64,000 nt of DNA, taken from NCBI GenBank assembly GCA_035301485.1, contig DATGUF010000011.1, positions 62,001 to 126,000 on the forward strand. Reading direction: 5' to 3'. The notes under the pieces are model-generated. The model saw only the letters and a program-made list of their open reading frames with translations, did no database searches and was not told where the DNA came from. Made by a program: the position numbers and the translations under genes. This document shows, piece after piece, positions 1 through 8,383 of the stretch. Position 1 is the stretch's first letter. Each line of letters opens with the position of its first letter. This DNA comes from CALEAR01 sp035301485 (GTDB lineage Bacteria; Pseudomonadota; Gammaproteobacteria; Pseudomonadales; Alcanivoracaceae).

Positions 1-377
1 TTCATTTGCGTAGTTATGCACAACGCAACCCCAAGCAAGAATATCAAGCAGAAGCGTTTGAGTTGTTCCAAGGCATGCTTGGCGCCATTGAACACGAATT
101 TATTCGTGTGATGAGTACGTTACAGTTGCGCGTGGACGACGAAGAGCGTTTGGAAGCAGAACGCGAGGCACAAGCGCAACGCCAAGCGGAGCAAATGCGT
201 GCACAACAAGCAGAATTGCCCGCAGCAGAGCAAAATATTGAAGCGCCAGAACAACCAGCCCAACCGCCACAGGCACAGCAACCCGTGGTGCGCCAAGGGC
301 GCAAAATAGGCCGTAATGAGCCCTGTCACTGTGGCTCAGGTAAAAAATATAAGCATTGTCACGGCAAGCTTAATTAG
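1..377 (+). CDS. secA: SecA preprotein translocase ATPase, C-terminal part (5' end outside window)
   Basis: This is the end of an open frame that enters from the left edge; complete codons begin at base 3. The visible 125 or so residues cover the end of the helical scaffold, a long Glu/Gln/Ala/Pro-rich linker, and a C-terminal metal-binding tail with the CxCGSGKKYKHCHG pattern. That tail is characteristic of SecA: it binds zinc and contacts SecB and phospholipid. SecA is the ATP-driven motor that pushes unfolded proteins through SecYEG at the inner membrane. The motor domains lie outside the window. The stop codon at 375-377 overlaps the ribosome binding site of argJ, so the two genes are probably co-transcribed. 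Confidence 0.95.
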   Translation, partial: HLRSYAQRNPKQEYQAEAFELFQGMLGAIEHEFIRVMSTLQLRVDDEERLEAEREAQAQRQAEQMRAQQAELPAAEQNIEAPEQPAQPPQAQQPVVRQGRKIGRNEPCHCGSGKKYKHCHGKLN

Positions 378-388
378 GAGGCAGCTTG

Positions 389-1567
389 ATGGGATTACCT
401 ATTGCAGGGTTTAAACTATCCGCAGTGCGTGCAGGCATTAAAAAGCCTAATTGCCGCGATTTAGTGCTAATGGAAATTGAAGAAGGTAGCACCGTAGCTG
501 CGGTGTTCACCAAAAATCGTTTCTGTGCTGCACCTGTTACCGTGGCAAAACGGCACTTAGCACAAGGCACCCCTAAGTATCTGTTGATTAATACGGGCAT
601 TGCTAATGCTGGTACAGGATCACTAGGGGAAGAACGCGCTGTGGCAACGTGCGCCTTAGTCGCTGAAGCAACAGGTTGTGCACCGCATGAAGTGCTGCCT
701 TTTTCCACAGGGGTGATTTCAGAAGTGTTTGCACTAGCCCCCTTCGAAAACAATATTCCGGTAGCGGTAGAGCATTTAGGCTTGGATGAATGGCCAGCTG
801 CTGCTGAAGGTATTATGACCACCGACACGCGCCCCAAGCTCGTTAGTGAGCAGGTACAAGTGAATGGTAGCACCATCACTATCACGGGTATTTCTAAAGG
901 CGCCGGCATGATCGAGCCAAACATGGCCACGATGCTTGCTTTTATTGCCACCGATGCTGCAATTCCTCAGGCCTTATTAAACCAGTGGATTAAACAGCTC
1001 ACCGATGTGTCTTTTAACCGCATCACTGTGGATGGCGACACTTCCACCAATGATGCCTGTGTTTTAGTGGCCACGGGTGCCTCCGGTGTTACGATTGCGC
1101 CTGAGCACACAGCTTTTTACCAAGCCTTAGAAAGCGTTTTCATACAGTTGGCGCAGGCTATTGTGCGTGATGGTGAAGGCGCTACTAAGTTTGTAGCCAT
1201 TGAAGTGGAGGGTGCTGCTAGCGACGAAGACGCCCATGTGGTGGCGAAATCGGTGGCAAATTCTCCGCTAGTTAAAACTGCACTGTTTGCTTCAGATCCA
1301 AACTGGGGCCGTATCCTCGCTGCAGTGGGCTATGCAGATATTGAAGAGCTCGACGTGAGCAAAATTAATATGTGGCTCGGTGATGTGCAATTGTTGGAAA
1401 AGGGTGGTGCGGCACCGCAGTACACCGAAGCCGCAGGAGCAGCAGTTGTGGCAGAAAAAGAAATCACTATCCGTATCGATCTTGGCGTTGGTGAAGGACG
1501 AAGCACGGTGTGGACCTGCGACTTCAGCTACGACTACGTGAAGATCAACGCGGAATATCGCTCATAA
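389..1567 (+). CDS. argJ: Bifunctional ornithine acetyltransferase / N-acetylglutamate synthase ArgJ
   Basis: ArgJ transfers acetyl from N-acetylornithine to glutamate, recycling the acetyl group in arginine synthesis, and many homologues also make acetylglutamate from acetyl-CoA. The 392-residue length is normal for the family. The self-cleavage site is visible as MATMLAFIATDA, where the Thr before MLAF becomes the nucleophile of the beta chain; the oxyanion-loop region FSTGVISE is also present. The ATG at 389 was chosen because AGGAG at 376-380 sits 8 bases upstream; a TTG three bases earlier is less likely. secA lies immediately upstream and mutT 3 bases downstream. argD and argF are about 55 kb away. 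Confidence 0.96.
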   Translation: MGLPIAGFKLSAVRAGIKKPNCRDLVLMEIEEGSTVAAVFTKNRFCAAPVTVAKRHLAQGTPKYLLINTGIANAGTGSLGEERAVATCALVAEATGCAPHEVLPFSTGVISEVFALAPFENNIPVAVEHLGLDEWPAAAEGIMTTDTRPKLVSEQVQVNGSTITITGISKGAGMIEPNMATMLAFIATDAAIPQALLNQWIKQLTDVSFNRITVDGDTSTNDACVLVATGASGVTIAPEHTAFYQALESVFIQLAQAIVRDGEGATKFVAIEVEGAASDEDAHVVAKSVANSPLVKTALFASDPNWGRILAAVGYADIEELDVSKINMWLGDVQLLEKGGAAPQYTEAAGAAVVAEKEITIRIDLGVGEGRSTVWTCDFSYDYVKINAEYRS

Positions 1568-1570
1568 ACA

Positions 1571-1996
1571 ATGTGTAATAAGCCTAAAGAGGGAGCCGCA
1601 GTGCTCCCTCATTTACATGTGGTAGCCGCTATTATTCATGGAACAGAGCAGCAAGTATTGCTTACTTATCGCCATGCCAAGCAACATCAAGGTGAGCGAT
1701 GGGAGTTTCCTGGGGGCAAAGTGGAAGCAAATGAAAGCTTGGCTGAGGCTTTGCAGCGAGAGTTGCAAGAGGAGCTAGGCATTACGCCCACGCGCTCAGA
1801 GCCGTTTCTCGAGCTCACGCATACTTATCCTGAAATAACCGTGACGTTACATTTTTATCGTGTTTTGGCCTTCAGTGGCGAACCCGTAGCGCGTGAAGGG
1901 CAACCCATGAAATGGTGGCCCATCCAAGTGCTACACGAATTACCTTTTCCTGAGGCCAATGTGCCAGTGGTAGCAGCGCTACAAAAAACCAAGTAG
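1571..1996 (+). CDS. mutT: MutT-type Nudix hydrolase (8-oxo-dGTP diphosphatase)
   Basis: MutT hydrolyses 8-oxo-dGTP to the monophosphate, so oxidised guanine is not built into DNA. The complete Nudix box GX5EX7REUXEEXGU is visible (GKVEANE, then RELQEELGI). A WEFPGGK segment just before it and the short length (141 codons, or 131 from the internal GTG) fit MutT. The start is uncertain. ATG 1571 lies only 3 bases after the argJ stop, with no clear ribosome binding site, which suggests translational coupling. GTG 1601 has a GAGGGAG sequence 5 bases upstream, but that site is folded into an 8-bp inverted repeat (1589-1610). The gene is convergent with yacG. Confidence 0.92.
   Translation: MCNKPKEGAAVLPHLHVVAAIIHGTEQQVLLTYRHAKQHQGERWEFPGGKVEANESLAEALQRELQEELGITPTRSEPFLELTHTYPEITVTLHFYRVLAFSGEPVAREGQPMKWWPIQVLHELPFPEANVPVVAALQKTK
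1589..1610 (+). repeat. Perfect 8-bp hairpin over the internal mutT start region
   Basis: GAGGGAGC at 1589-1596 pairs perfectly with GCTCCCTC at 1603-1610 across a CGCAGT loop. The left arm contains the Shine-Dalgarno-like GGGAG, and the loop and right arm contain the candidate GTG start at 1601. No T-run follows, so it does not look like a terminator. It could hide this start unless ribosomes arriving from argJ open it. Confidence 0.5.
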
Positions 1997-2005
1997 AAAC
2001 AGCGG

Positions 2006-2200
2006 TTACCAGTCACCGCTATCTTCGTTGTCGGCGGGCTCGGCGGGAATGCGATGGTTTTCTGCCGCCCAATCACCGAAATCAATCAGCTTGCAGCGTT
2101 CAGAACAAAACGGGCGAAAGGGGTTGTCGGTGCGCCATTGCACAGGTTTTTTGCATTGTGGGCAGGGGTAAATACGGGCGTTACTAGCAGTATTACTCAT
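2006..2200 (-). CDS. yacG: Zinc-binding DNA gyrase inhibitor YacG
   Basis: This is a 64-residue protein with four cysteines, arranged as CPQCKK near the N terminus and FCSERC in the middle, followed by KLIDFGDWAAE. This is the YacG signature, with a Cys4 zinc knuckle. E. coli YacG binds GyrB and blocks DNA binding by gyrase. The tail is acidic, as usual. It overlaps coaE by 8 bases and is the last gene of the reverse-strand pilB-pilC-pilD-coaE-yacG run, an arrangement common in gammaproteobacteria. Confidence 0.93.
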   Translation of the reverse strand: MSNTASNARIYPCPQCKKPVQWRTDNPFRPFCSERCKLIDFGDWAAENHRIPAEPADNEDSGDW

Positions 2201-2798
2201 GTTTTTTAGCGAGTTCTAAATATTGAAGGTGATAGTGGTCCAACGCTTTATGTAGCGCTGAAAGAGAACCGTCGTTAAGGATGATGTCGTGAGCGCGTTG
2301 CTGCTTTTCAGCTCTTGGCATTTGTACTTTAATGATAGCTTTTACCTGTTCAGCCGGAACGTTATCTCGAGCAGCTGTGCGTTCTAGCTGCAAATGCTCA
2401 GGGCTATCGATAAGCAAAACACGGTGTGAAAGGGTGTGCTGAGGTGTTTCTAGCAGCAGCGGTGAAGCAAGTACCACATAAGGGCTTTGCGCACTGTGAA
2501 GCTGCTGCATAATGGCGGCGCTAATAGCAGGGTGGGTGATGCCTTCTAGCACTTTGCGTTGCGAAGGGTCAGCAAAAACAATTTCACGTAAAGCTGCACG
2601 GTTGAGCTTTCCGTCAGGCTGTAAAATAGCATTACCGAAATGCTCAACAATGCTGGCGAGGGCAGGTTGGCCGGGCTCAACCACTTCTCGAGCAACAATG
2701 TCTGCGTCCACCACAGTAATGCCTAATGTAGCGAGGTAGTCAGTAGCTGCTGTTTTGCCACTACCGATGCCGCCGGTAACACCAACAATAAAAGTCAT
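2193..2798 (-). CDS. coaE: Dephospho-CoA kinase CoaE
   Basis: CoaE phosphorylates the 3' hydroxyl of dephospho-CoA in the last step of coenzyme A synthesis. The N-terminal P-loop GVTGGIGSGKT starts at about residue 6, followed by VVDADIVAREVVEPG, the family's substrate-binding aspartate region. The 201-residue length is typical. It overlaps pilD by 4 bases and yacG by 8 bases, so it is translated within the pil operon. That linkage is conserved in Pseudomonas-type genomes without an obvious functional tie to pili. Confidence 0.95.
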   Translation of the reverse strand: MTFIVGVTGGIGSGKTAATDYLATLGITVVDADIVAREVVEPGQPALASIVEHFGNAILQPDGKLNRAALREIVFADPSQRKVLEGITHPAISAAIMQQLHSAQSPYVVLASPLLLETPQHTLSHRVLLIDSPEHLQLERTAARDNVPAEQVKAIIKVQMPRAEKQQRAHDIILNDGSLSALHKALDHYHLQYLELAKKHE

Positions 2799-3664
2799 GG
2801 TAAAGCTACACCTAAATATAGATCAATAATGCTGTTGCCCCACAGCAGCGCAATGATGCCCGCTCCTGCTAAGTAAGGGCCAAAAGGAATGCCTTGGTCG
2901 CGCTTTACTAAGCCAGAAGAAATAAGTGCCAAGCCTACCACAGCGCCCACTAAAGAAGACAGGAGCAGCACCAGAGGCAATTGCTGCCAACCGAGCAACG
3001 CCCCTAAGGCAGCAAATAATTTGAAGTCGCCATAGCCCATGCCTTCTTTGCCCGTTAGCAGTTTAAACGCCCAGTAAACGCTCCAAAGAGACAGGTAACC
3101 TAATGCAGCGCCCAACACGGCATCAGGCAGGGCAACAGGAGATACCCCTGCCCAAGCAGCTAATAATGCCAACCAAAGCAGCAGGTAGTTAAGGCGGTCT
3201 GGCAACAAGGTGGTGTCAAAATCTATCATGGCGAGGGCAATTAGCAGCCACACCGCTAGCAGCGCCACGGCTAACCACCCGCCGAAACCAAGGTGCCAGG
3301 CACAGTAAGCACTGATAAGGCCGGTAAAGAGCTCTATGAGAGGGTAGCGCACACTGATAGGTTGATGGCAACCACTGCACTTGCCGCGCAGAAAAATCCA
3401 ACTTAGTACAGGAATGTTTTCATACCAACGAATGGCTTTTTTGCATTGTGGGCAAGAGGAGGCGGGTTGAGCCAGTGAAAGAGCGGGCTCTTCCTCCTCG
3501 GGCAGCTCTAAAACATTGCGTGCTTCTTGGCGCCAAGCGATGGCCATCATAGTGGGCGTGCGGTAAATCACCACATTCAAAAAACTACCCACTAATAGCC
3601 CGAGCAAAAGGCAGGTGGCAGTTAGCACAGCAGGATACTGCGCAAGCACTTCAAACAATGCCAT
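2795..3664 (-). CDS. pilD: Type IV prepilin peptidase / N-methyltransferase PilD
   Basis: PilD is an inner-membrane aspartyl protease that cuts the leader from prepilins and pseudopilins and methylates the new N terminus. Its 289 residues show multiple membrane segments, a cytoplasmic loop with two CxxC pairs (CPQCKK and CSGCHQ), and both catalytic aspartates, in AMIDFDTTLLPD and GMGYGDFKLF. It overlaps the pilC stop by one base and coaE by 4 bases. The same enzyme usually serves the type II secretion system when one is present. Confidence 0.96.
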   Translation of the reverse strand: MALFEVLAQYPAVLTATCLLLGLLVGSFLNVVIYRTPTMMAIAWRQEARNVLELPEEEEPALSLAQPASSCPQCKKAIRWYENIPVLSWIFLRGKCSGCHQPISVRYPLIELFTGLISAYCAWHLGFGGWLAVALLAVWLLIALAMIDFDTTLLPDRLNYLLLWLALLAAWAGVSPVALPDAVLGAALGYLSLWSVYWAFKLLTGKEGMGYGDFKLFAALGALLGWQQLPLVLLLSSLVGAVVGLALISSGLVKRDQGIPFGPYLAGAGIIALLWGNSIIDLYLGVALP

Positions 3665-4893
3665 TAGCCCACCACGTCGCCCATTTGGAAGATAGGGAGG
3701 TACATGGCAATGACTAAACCACCAATAACAATACCTAGGAAACTCATGATAATGGGCTCGAGCAGGCTCGTTAAACCATCCACGGCGTCATCCACTTCGT
3801 TTTCATAGTGTGTAGCAACACGGCCGAGCATGTCGTCTAATGCACCAGATTCTTCACCAATGGACGTCATCTGTACCGCGAGGCTAGGGAAAATACCAGC
3901 ACTGCGCATGGCAAAATGCATTTGTATGCCTGAGGCCACTTCGTTGCGCACTTGGTAGATGGCGTCGCGATATACGGCGTTTCCTGTCGCCTTGGCGCAG
4001 GCCTCTAAGGCATCTATTAAAGGCACGCCCGCTGCGAAGGTGGTGGAAAGTGTACGCGCAAACCGCGCCACAGTAGCTTTTAACGTAATGTCGCCAAAAA
4101 TGGGGAGCTTTAGAGAAAGCGCATCAACTTTATTGGAGAAATTTTCAGAACGTTTTTTCGCTTGAAAGAAAAGCACAAAGAGGCCGATTAACACAGCGCC
4201 AATCACTAAGCCATGTGCACGGAGTTGATCTGAAAGCATGATAACAAACCTTGTTGGAGCGGGGAGTTCCGCGCCAAAGCTTTCAAACATTTCACCAAAG
4301 GTGGGTACTACTTTAACGAGTAGAATCGTGGTAACCACTGCTGCAACAATGATAACGGCAATAGGATACTTAATGGCACTTTTAATTTTTGATTTAAGCG
4401 CTTCGGTTTTTTCTTTGTAAATAGCAACTCGGTCCAACATGGTTTCTAACGTACCGGATTGCTCACCCGCATCAATTAAGCTGCAAAATAAATCATCGAA
4501 ATGCTGTGGGTGTTTGCGTAATGCATCGGCAAAAGTACCGCCGCTTTCAACATCGTCTTTTAGCTGTAAAACCACCTCTTTCATGCCAAGGTTTTCAGAA
4601 CCTTCGGCCACAATATCGAAGGATTGCACTAGCGGCACGCCGGCGCGCATCATCGTGGCCAGCTGGCGTGTAAAAATAGCTACATCAGAGGGTTTAATTT
4701 TACGCTTGCCACTAATGAAAGGCAGTTCTGTTTTCTTAGTGACGCGTGTTGGTGTAAGCCCTTGTTGACGGATTGCCGTTTTTGCCAATGAGGCATTAGC
4801 AGCGCCAATCTCACCCTTTATTTTTCCGCCCTGACGGTTTTTAGCCTCGTACTTAAATAGGTGGGTTTTTGTTTGTCTTTTTTTCTTAGCCAT
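3664..4893 (-). CDS. pilC: Type IV pilus inner-membrane platform protein PilC
   Basis: PilC is the inner-membrane platform that couples the assembly ATPases to the growing pilus. The 409-residue protein has two tandem type II secretion F domains (about residues 70-200 and 275-400), each ending in hydrophobic segments. The repeat hallmarks are RQLATMMRAGVPLVQSF in the first and RTLSTTFAAGVPLIDAL in the second. The basic N terminus (MAKKKRQTKTHLFKYEAKN) is typical. It starts 16 bases after pilB and shares one base with pilD. Confidence 0.96.
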   Translation of the reverse strand: MAKKKRQTKTHLFKYEAKNRQGGKIKGEIGAANASLAKTAIRQQGLTPTRVTKKTELPFISGKRKIKPSDVAIFTRQLATMMRAGVPLVQSFDIVAEGSENLGMKEVVLQLKDDVESGGTFADALRKHPQHFDDLFCSLIDAGEQSGTLETMLDRVAIYKEKTEALKSKIKSAIKYPIAVIIVAAVVTTILLVKVVPTFGEMFESFGAELPAPTRFVIMLSDQLRAHGLVIGAVLIGLFVLFFQAKKRSENFSNKVDALSLKLPIFGDITLKATVARFARTLSTTFAAGVPLIDALEACAKATGNAVYRDAIYQVRNEVASGIQMHFAMRSAGIFPSLAVQMTSIGEESGALDDMLGRVATHYENEVDDAVDGLTSLLEPIIMSFLGIVIGGLVIAMYLPIFQMGDVVG

Positions 4894-4909
4894 CTTTCCT
4901 TTGTCCCAA

Positions 4910-6604
4910 TTATCCCGAGGTCACACGGTGGATTTCATCTAAGCTCGTAATGCCTTGCATTACCTTAAGTAAAGCGGAGCGTTGTAAATCATTAAAGCCT
5001 TCTTTGCGGCACTGATCGGCAATTTCAATGGAGTTTCCTTCTTCCATAATAATGCGTGCAATAGCATCGGTTATTTTTACTACTTCGTAAATGCCGACGC
5101 GCCCTTTGTAACCATCATCACAGTTTTCACACCCTTTTGGTGCGTAAACAGTAAAGTTTTGTGCTAAGTCTTCATCAGTAAAACCAAAGCCTCGCAAAGA
5201 TTGCTCAGGAACTGTAACAGGCTCTTTGCAATCGTTACAGAGGCGGCGTGCTAATCGTTGCGCAATGATTAAGATAACTGATGAGGCAATGTTATAAGAC
5301 GGAACCCCCATATTAAGCAAGCGCGTGAGAGTTTCTGGGGCACTGTTAGTGTGTAAAGTAGAAAGCACCAAGTGGCCAGTTTGTGAAGCTGTGATACCAA
5401 TGGTGGCGGTTTCCAGATCTCGAATTTCACCGACTAAAATAACATCAGGGTCTTGACGTAAAAATGCTCTGAGCGCAGATGCAAAAGTTAAGCCTTGGCG
5501 TGGGTTGACGTTAACTTGGTTAACGCCTTCTAGGTTAATTTCCACTGGGTCTTCAGCGGTGGAAATATTACGCTCCGGCGTATTTAAAATGTTTACACCT
5601 GTGTACAGCGATACGGTTTTCCCGGAACCCGTGGGGCCAGTAACTAGAATCATTCCTTGTGGTTGGTTCAAGGCCTCTAAATACAGCTCTTTTTGCTCTT
5701 CATCGTAGCCGAGCATGTCGATACCCAGCTTGGCACTGTCGGAATCTAAGATACGTAATACTATTTTTTCGCCAAACAGTGTTGGGCAAGTACTAACGCG
5801 GAAATCGATGCTTTTATGGCGCGACAACTGCAATTTAATACGGCCATCTTGCGGCACACGGCGTTCGGAAATATCGAGTTGCGCCATTACTTTTATTCGG
5901 GCTGCAATTTTGTTGGCGCTGCTCACCGGTGGTTTGGTGATTTCACGTAAAATGCCGTCTTGGCGGAAACGTACGCGATAAGTTCTTTCGTAAGGCTCGA
6001 AATGCAAATCAGAAGCGCCAAGCTTAATGGCATCTAGCAGGAGCTTGTTGACGAAACGTACGATAGGTGCTTCGTCAGCGCCCTTAAGTTTTTCGTCTTC
6101 TTCTGAGTCAGTGAGTACCGCTTCAATATTGTCGAGGTTTGCACCTAAATTACCGAAGGCAGTTTGTTCGGCTTCTTCCGTTATTTTTTCGATAAGCTTA
6201 TCGAGTTTGTCTTCTTCAACAACGATAGGGTCGATAAGCATACCAGTGTTGAAGCGGATCTCTTCCAACGCGTTGATATTACTCGGGTCGCTTAACGCTA
6301 CAGACAAACGCCCAGAGCGCTTAATAAGAGGAATGGCTCGGTGTTTTTCAATGAGATCAACACTGAGAATGTTTTGTGACATCGCTGCATAGTTAAAGGT
6401 GGAGAGATCAAAAATAGGATCACCAAATTCCTCAGACACGGCAGCGGCTACGTCTTTGGCCGAAGCTAGTTTTTCAGCCACCAAATACTGAACAAGCGAT
6501 TGCCGAAGCTCGTTGGCTTTAACGACAGCTCGCTTGGCAACGTCTTCGCTGAGGATGTCATTAACTACTAAGCGCCGTGCTAGGCCTGTCAGGATGGCTG
6601 GCAT
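4910..6604 (-). CDS. pilB: Type IV pilus extension ATPase PilB
   Basis: PilB is the cytoplasmic hexameric ATPase that powers pilus extension. An N-terminal regulatory domain (about residues 1-150) precedes the secretion ATPase core with Walker A GPTGSGKT, an Asp-box region, Walker B-like ILVGEIRD and a His box near STLHTNSA. A tetracysteine zinc motif follows (CNDC and CENC, about residues 455-500). The length of 564 is normal. It is first in the operon. The 138 bases upstream hold no pilin gene: the major pilin gene pilA, often adjacent in relatives, is not in this window. Confidence 0.96.
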   Translation of the reverse strand: MPAILTGLARRLVVNDILSEDVAKRAVVKANELRQSLVQYLVAEKLASAKDVAAAVSEEFGDPIFDLSTFNYAAMSQNILSVDLIEKHRAIPLIKRSGRLSVALSDPSNINALEEIRFNTGMLIDPIVVEEDKLDKLIEKITEEAEQTAFGNLGANLDNIEAVLTDSEEDEKLKGADEAPIVRFVNKLLLDAIKLGASDLHFEPYERTYRVRFRQDGILREITKPPVSSANKIAARIKVMAQLDISERRVPQDGRIKLQLSRHKSIDFRVSTCPTLFGEKIVLRILDSDSAKLGIDMLGYDEEQKELYLEALNQPQGMILVTGPTGSGKTVSLYTGVNILNTPERNISTAEDPVEINLEGVNQVNVNPRQGLTFASALRAFLRQDPDVILVGEIRDLETATIGITASQTGHLVLSTLHTNSAPETLTRLLNMGVPSYNIASSVILIIAQRLARRLCNDCKEPVTVPEQSLRGFGFTDEDLAQNFTVYAPKGCENCDDGYKGRVGIYEVVKITDAIARIIMEEGNSIEIADQCRKEGFNDLQRSALLKVMQGITSLDEIHRVTSG

Positions 6605-6742
6605 GAAATGAGCTTCTCCCTTTACTCGTATGCAATTACTAAAATTAAAGTTCTGCAGCAGCTCTTGTGTGTTTGGTAAACATTACACTTAAACGTTTGG
6701 CCTCGCTAGCACCTCTCCGCATAGGTAGGCCGTTAGCAAGGT

Positions 6743-8041
6743 TTATGACTCTAGGCCAATTTTTCCTTCTATTTTGTGCCCATTATGAACTAAATAAAAA
6801 CCAAGGGATGTGGTGAGGGCGCCAATAAAGAGTAAATACCATGCTGGTGCCATTTCATTAACAACCATTAAGCTGGTAACGGCTATGGGGGTTAAACCAC
6901 CAAAAATGGCATAAGAAATATTATAGGAAAATGAAAGCCCAGAAAAACGAATGTTTGGCGGGAAAGCACGCACCATGACATAGGGCACAGCACCCACCAT
7001 GCCAACGCTAGAGCCCATCACAGCGTAAAGGAAGAAAAGCATGGAAAGCGACACGCCTGCATAGGTGTAGAACGTAAAGGTGGTAGCGCAAAAAATAAGG
7101 CCTGCGTAAATGAAAAATTTACCACTGCCAAATCGGTCCACCATGGCGCCGCCAACAGTGGTGCCGACGAGTAAAAACAAAGTGCCGAAACTAGTGGCTA
7201 ACAAAGCCTCTAAGGCACTGTAGCCATAATTCCGCTCCAAGAAAGTAGCCGTCATTAAGGTGGTGACGACGATGCCTGCAGACAAAATCCATGTGAGTAG
7301 GCTAGCAATTACAACGCCGTGCATATGGTCTTTGAGCACTACTTTAATGGGTAGCTTCTCTTGTAAGCGCGGATTGTTTTTCATTTCTATAAAAATAGGG
7401 GTTTCATTTAGGTGTCGGCGTAAGCGCACACCGATGAGCCCAAAAACGCCGCCCAAGAAGAAGGGAATGCGCCATGCAAAAGCAGATACTTGCTCAGGGC
7501 TAAATAGCCAGTTGATTCCGGCGGCGGTAAAAGAGCCTAATAAAATACCCAGCGACAAACCTGAACAAAGGAAGCCACAGGCCATGCCCACGCGATTGGC
7601 AGGTACGTGCTCAGCCACAAAGGTCCAAGCTCCGGGTACTTCGCCGCCAATAGCGGCGCCTTGTAGCATGCGCAGTATAATTAACAAAATGGGAGCCCAT
7701 ATGCCGATGGTGGCGTAAGTGGGTAAACTCGCCATGCCTAATGTGGCTAACGACATTAATAAAACGGAGAGGGCAAACATACGTTTACGGCCTACACGGT
7801 CGCCAAAGTGCGCCATAACAATGCCGCCAATGGGGCGCACCAAGTAACCCGCCGCAAAAATCCCAAATGTTTGGATAAGCACCAGCCATTCGGGCATTTC
7901 TGGTGGAAAAAATAAAGGCCCAATGACACTGGCAAAAAATACAAAAATGATGAAGTCGTAAAATTCCAGCGCGCCACCTAATGCAGATAGGCCTAATACT
8001 TTGAAATCGTGTTGGTTTAAAGGGCGTGTCTTGCTTGTCAT
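6743..8041 (-). CDS. MFS transporter, metabolite:H+ symporter (MHS/ProP-like) family
   Basis: This 432-residue inner-membrane protein has about 12 hydrophobic segments. The MFS signature GDRVGRKR appears in the loop between segments 2 and 3, and RMLQGAAIGGEVPGAW matches the conserved segment-4 region of MHS-family symporters (ProP, ShiA, KgtP, citrate permease). These carry organic acids or compatible solutes with protons. The substrate cannot be told from sequence. It is divergent from the mtr block, with a 342-base shared upstream region, so a link (for example import of an electron donor) is possible but unproven. Confidence 0.85.
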   Translation of the reverse strand: MTSKTRPLNQHDFKVLGLSALGGALEFYDFIIFVFFASVIGPLFFPPEMPEWLVLIQTFGIFAAGYLVRPIGGIVMAHFGDRVGRKRMFALSVLLMSLATLGMASLPTYATIGIWAPILLIILRMLQGAAIGGEVPGAWTFVAEHVPANRVGMACGFLCSGLSLGILLGSFTAAGINWLFSPEQVSAFAWRIPFFLGGVFGLIGVRLRRHLNETPIFIEMKNNPRLQEKLPIKVVLKDHMHGVVIASLLTWILSAGIVVTTLMTATFLERNYGYSALEALLATSFGTLFLLVGTTVGGAMVDRFGSGKFFIYAGLIFCATTFTFYTYAGVSLSMLFFLYAVMGSSVGMVGAVPYVMVRAFPPNIRFSGLSFSYNISYAIFGGLTPIAVTSLMVVNEMAPAWYLLFIGALTTSLGFYLVHNGHKIEGKIGLES

Positions 8042-8383
8042 AGGGGGTCCGTTTAATGGCTGAGCGGCTCTGTACTGTCGTGTAACGGGGCGCGGTGATG
8101 AGTAGGAGCAAACTGGAAGTGTGCTACTCGTTGTCGTAATGGCCGATGGTGTCCAACAAGGTGCGATAGTAACAACTTACGGAGAGAGCAACAATGTGGG
8201 CGGGCGATGAGTTATTTTTATAAAGAGGCAAGGTTGCCGCAGGTATTAAAAGAGTGTTTCGTTGACCTGGATCAATAGTCACCTACTTATATAGATGTTT
8301 TTAATATGCTAACGTAATAAAAAACAGTTAGATCAAGCTGTTAAAGCAGTGTTAAAGATAAAAATAATAAAAGGAGTGTTGCC
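8042..8383. other. Intergenic region between the MFS gene and mtrA
   Basis: These 342 bases separate two divergent genes. The right half is AT-rich and carries an FNR/Anr-like site (8262-8275), a possible -10 hexamer TAATAT (8302-8307), an inverted repeat AACAG-N10-CTGTT (8323-8342), and the mtrA ribosome binding site AAGGAG (8371-8376). No convincing gene was seen in it. Confidence 0.6.
8262..8275 (+). promoter_or_regulatory. FNR/Anr-like binding site upstream of mtrA
   Basis: The sequence TTGAC-CTGG-ATCAA matches the FNR consensus TTGAT-N4-ATCAA in 9 of 10 fixed positions. Its centre is about 42-45 bases before the start predicted from the -10-like TAATAT at 8302-8307, close to the class II activator position. 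Control of an anaerobic respiration operon by FNR/Anr would make biological sense. This is inferred from pattern only. Confidence 0.5.

Noticed and set aside
370..951. Long reverse-strand open frame (193 codons) across argJ
   Set aside because: It is antisense to an unmistakable argJ with conserved active-site motifs, has no recognisable domain and no ribosome binding site.
7785..8111. Alternative frames overlapping the 5' end of the MFS gene
   Set aside because: The MFS frame explains this DNA through the conserved GDRVGRKR loop and membrane segments; the overlapping frames have no support.
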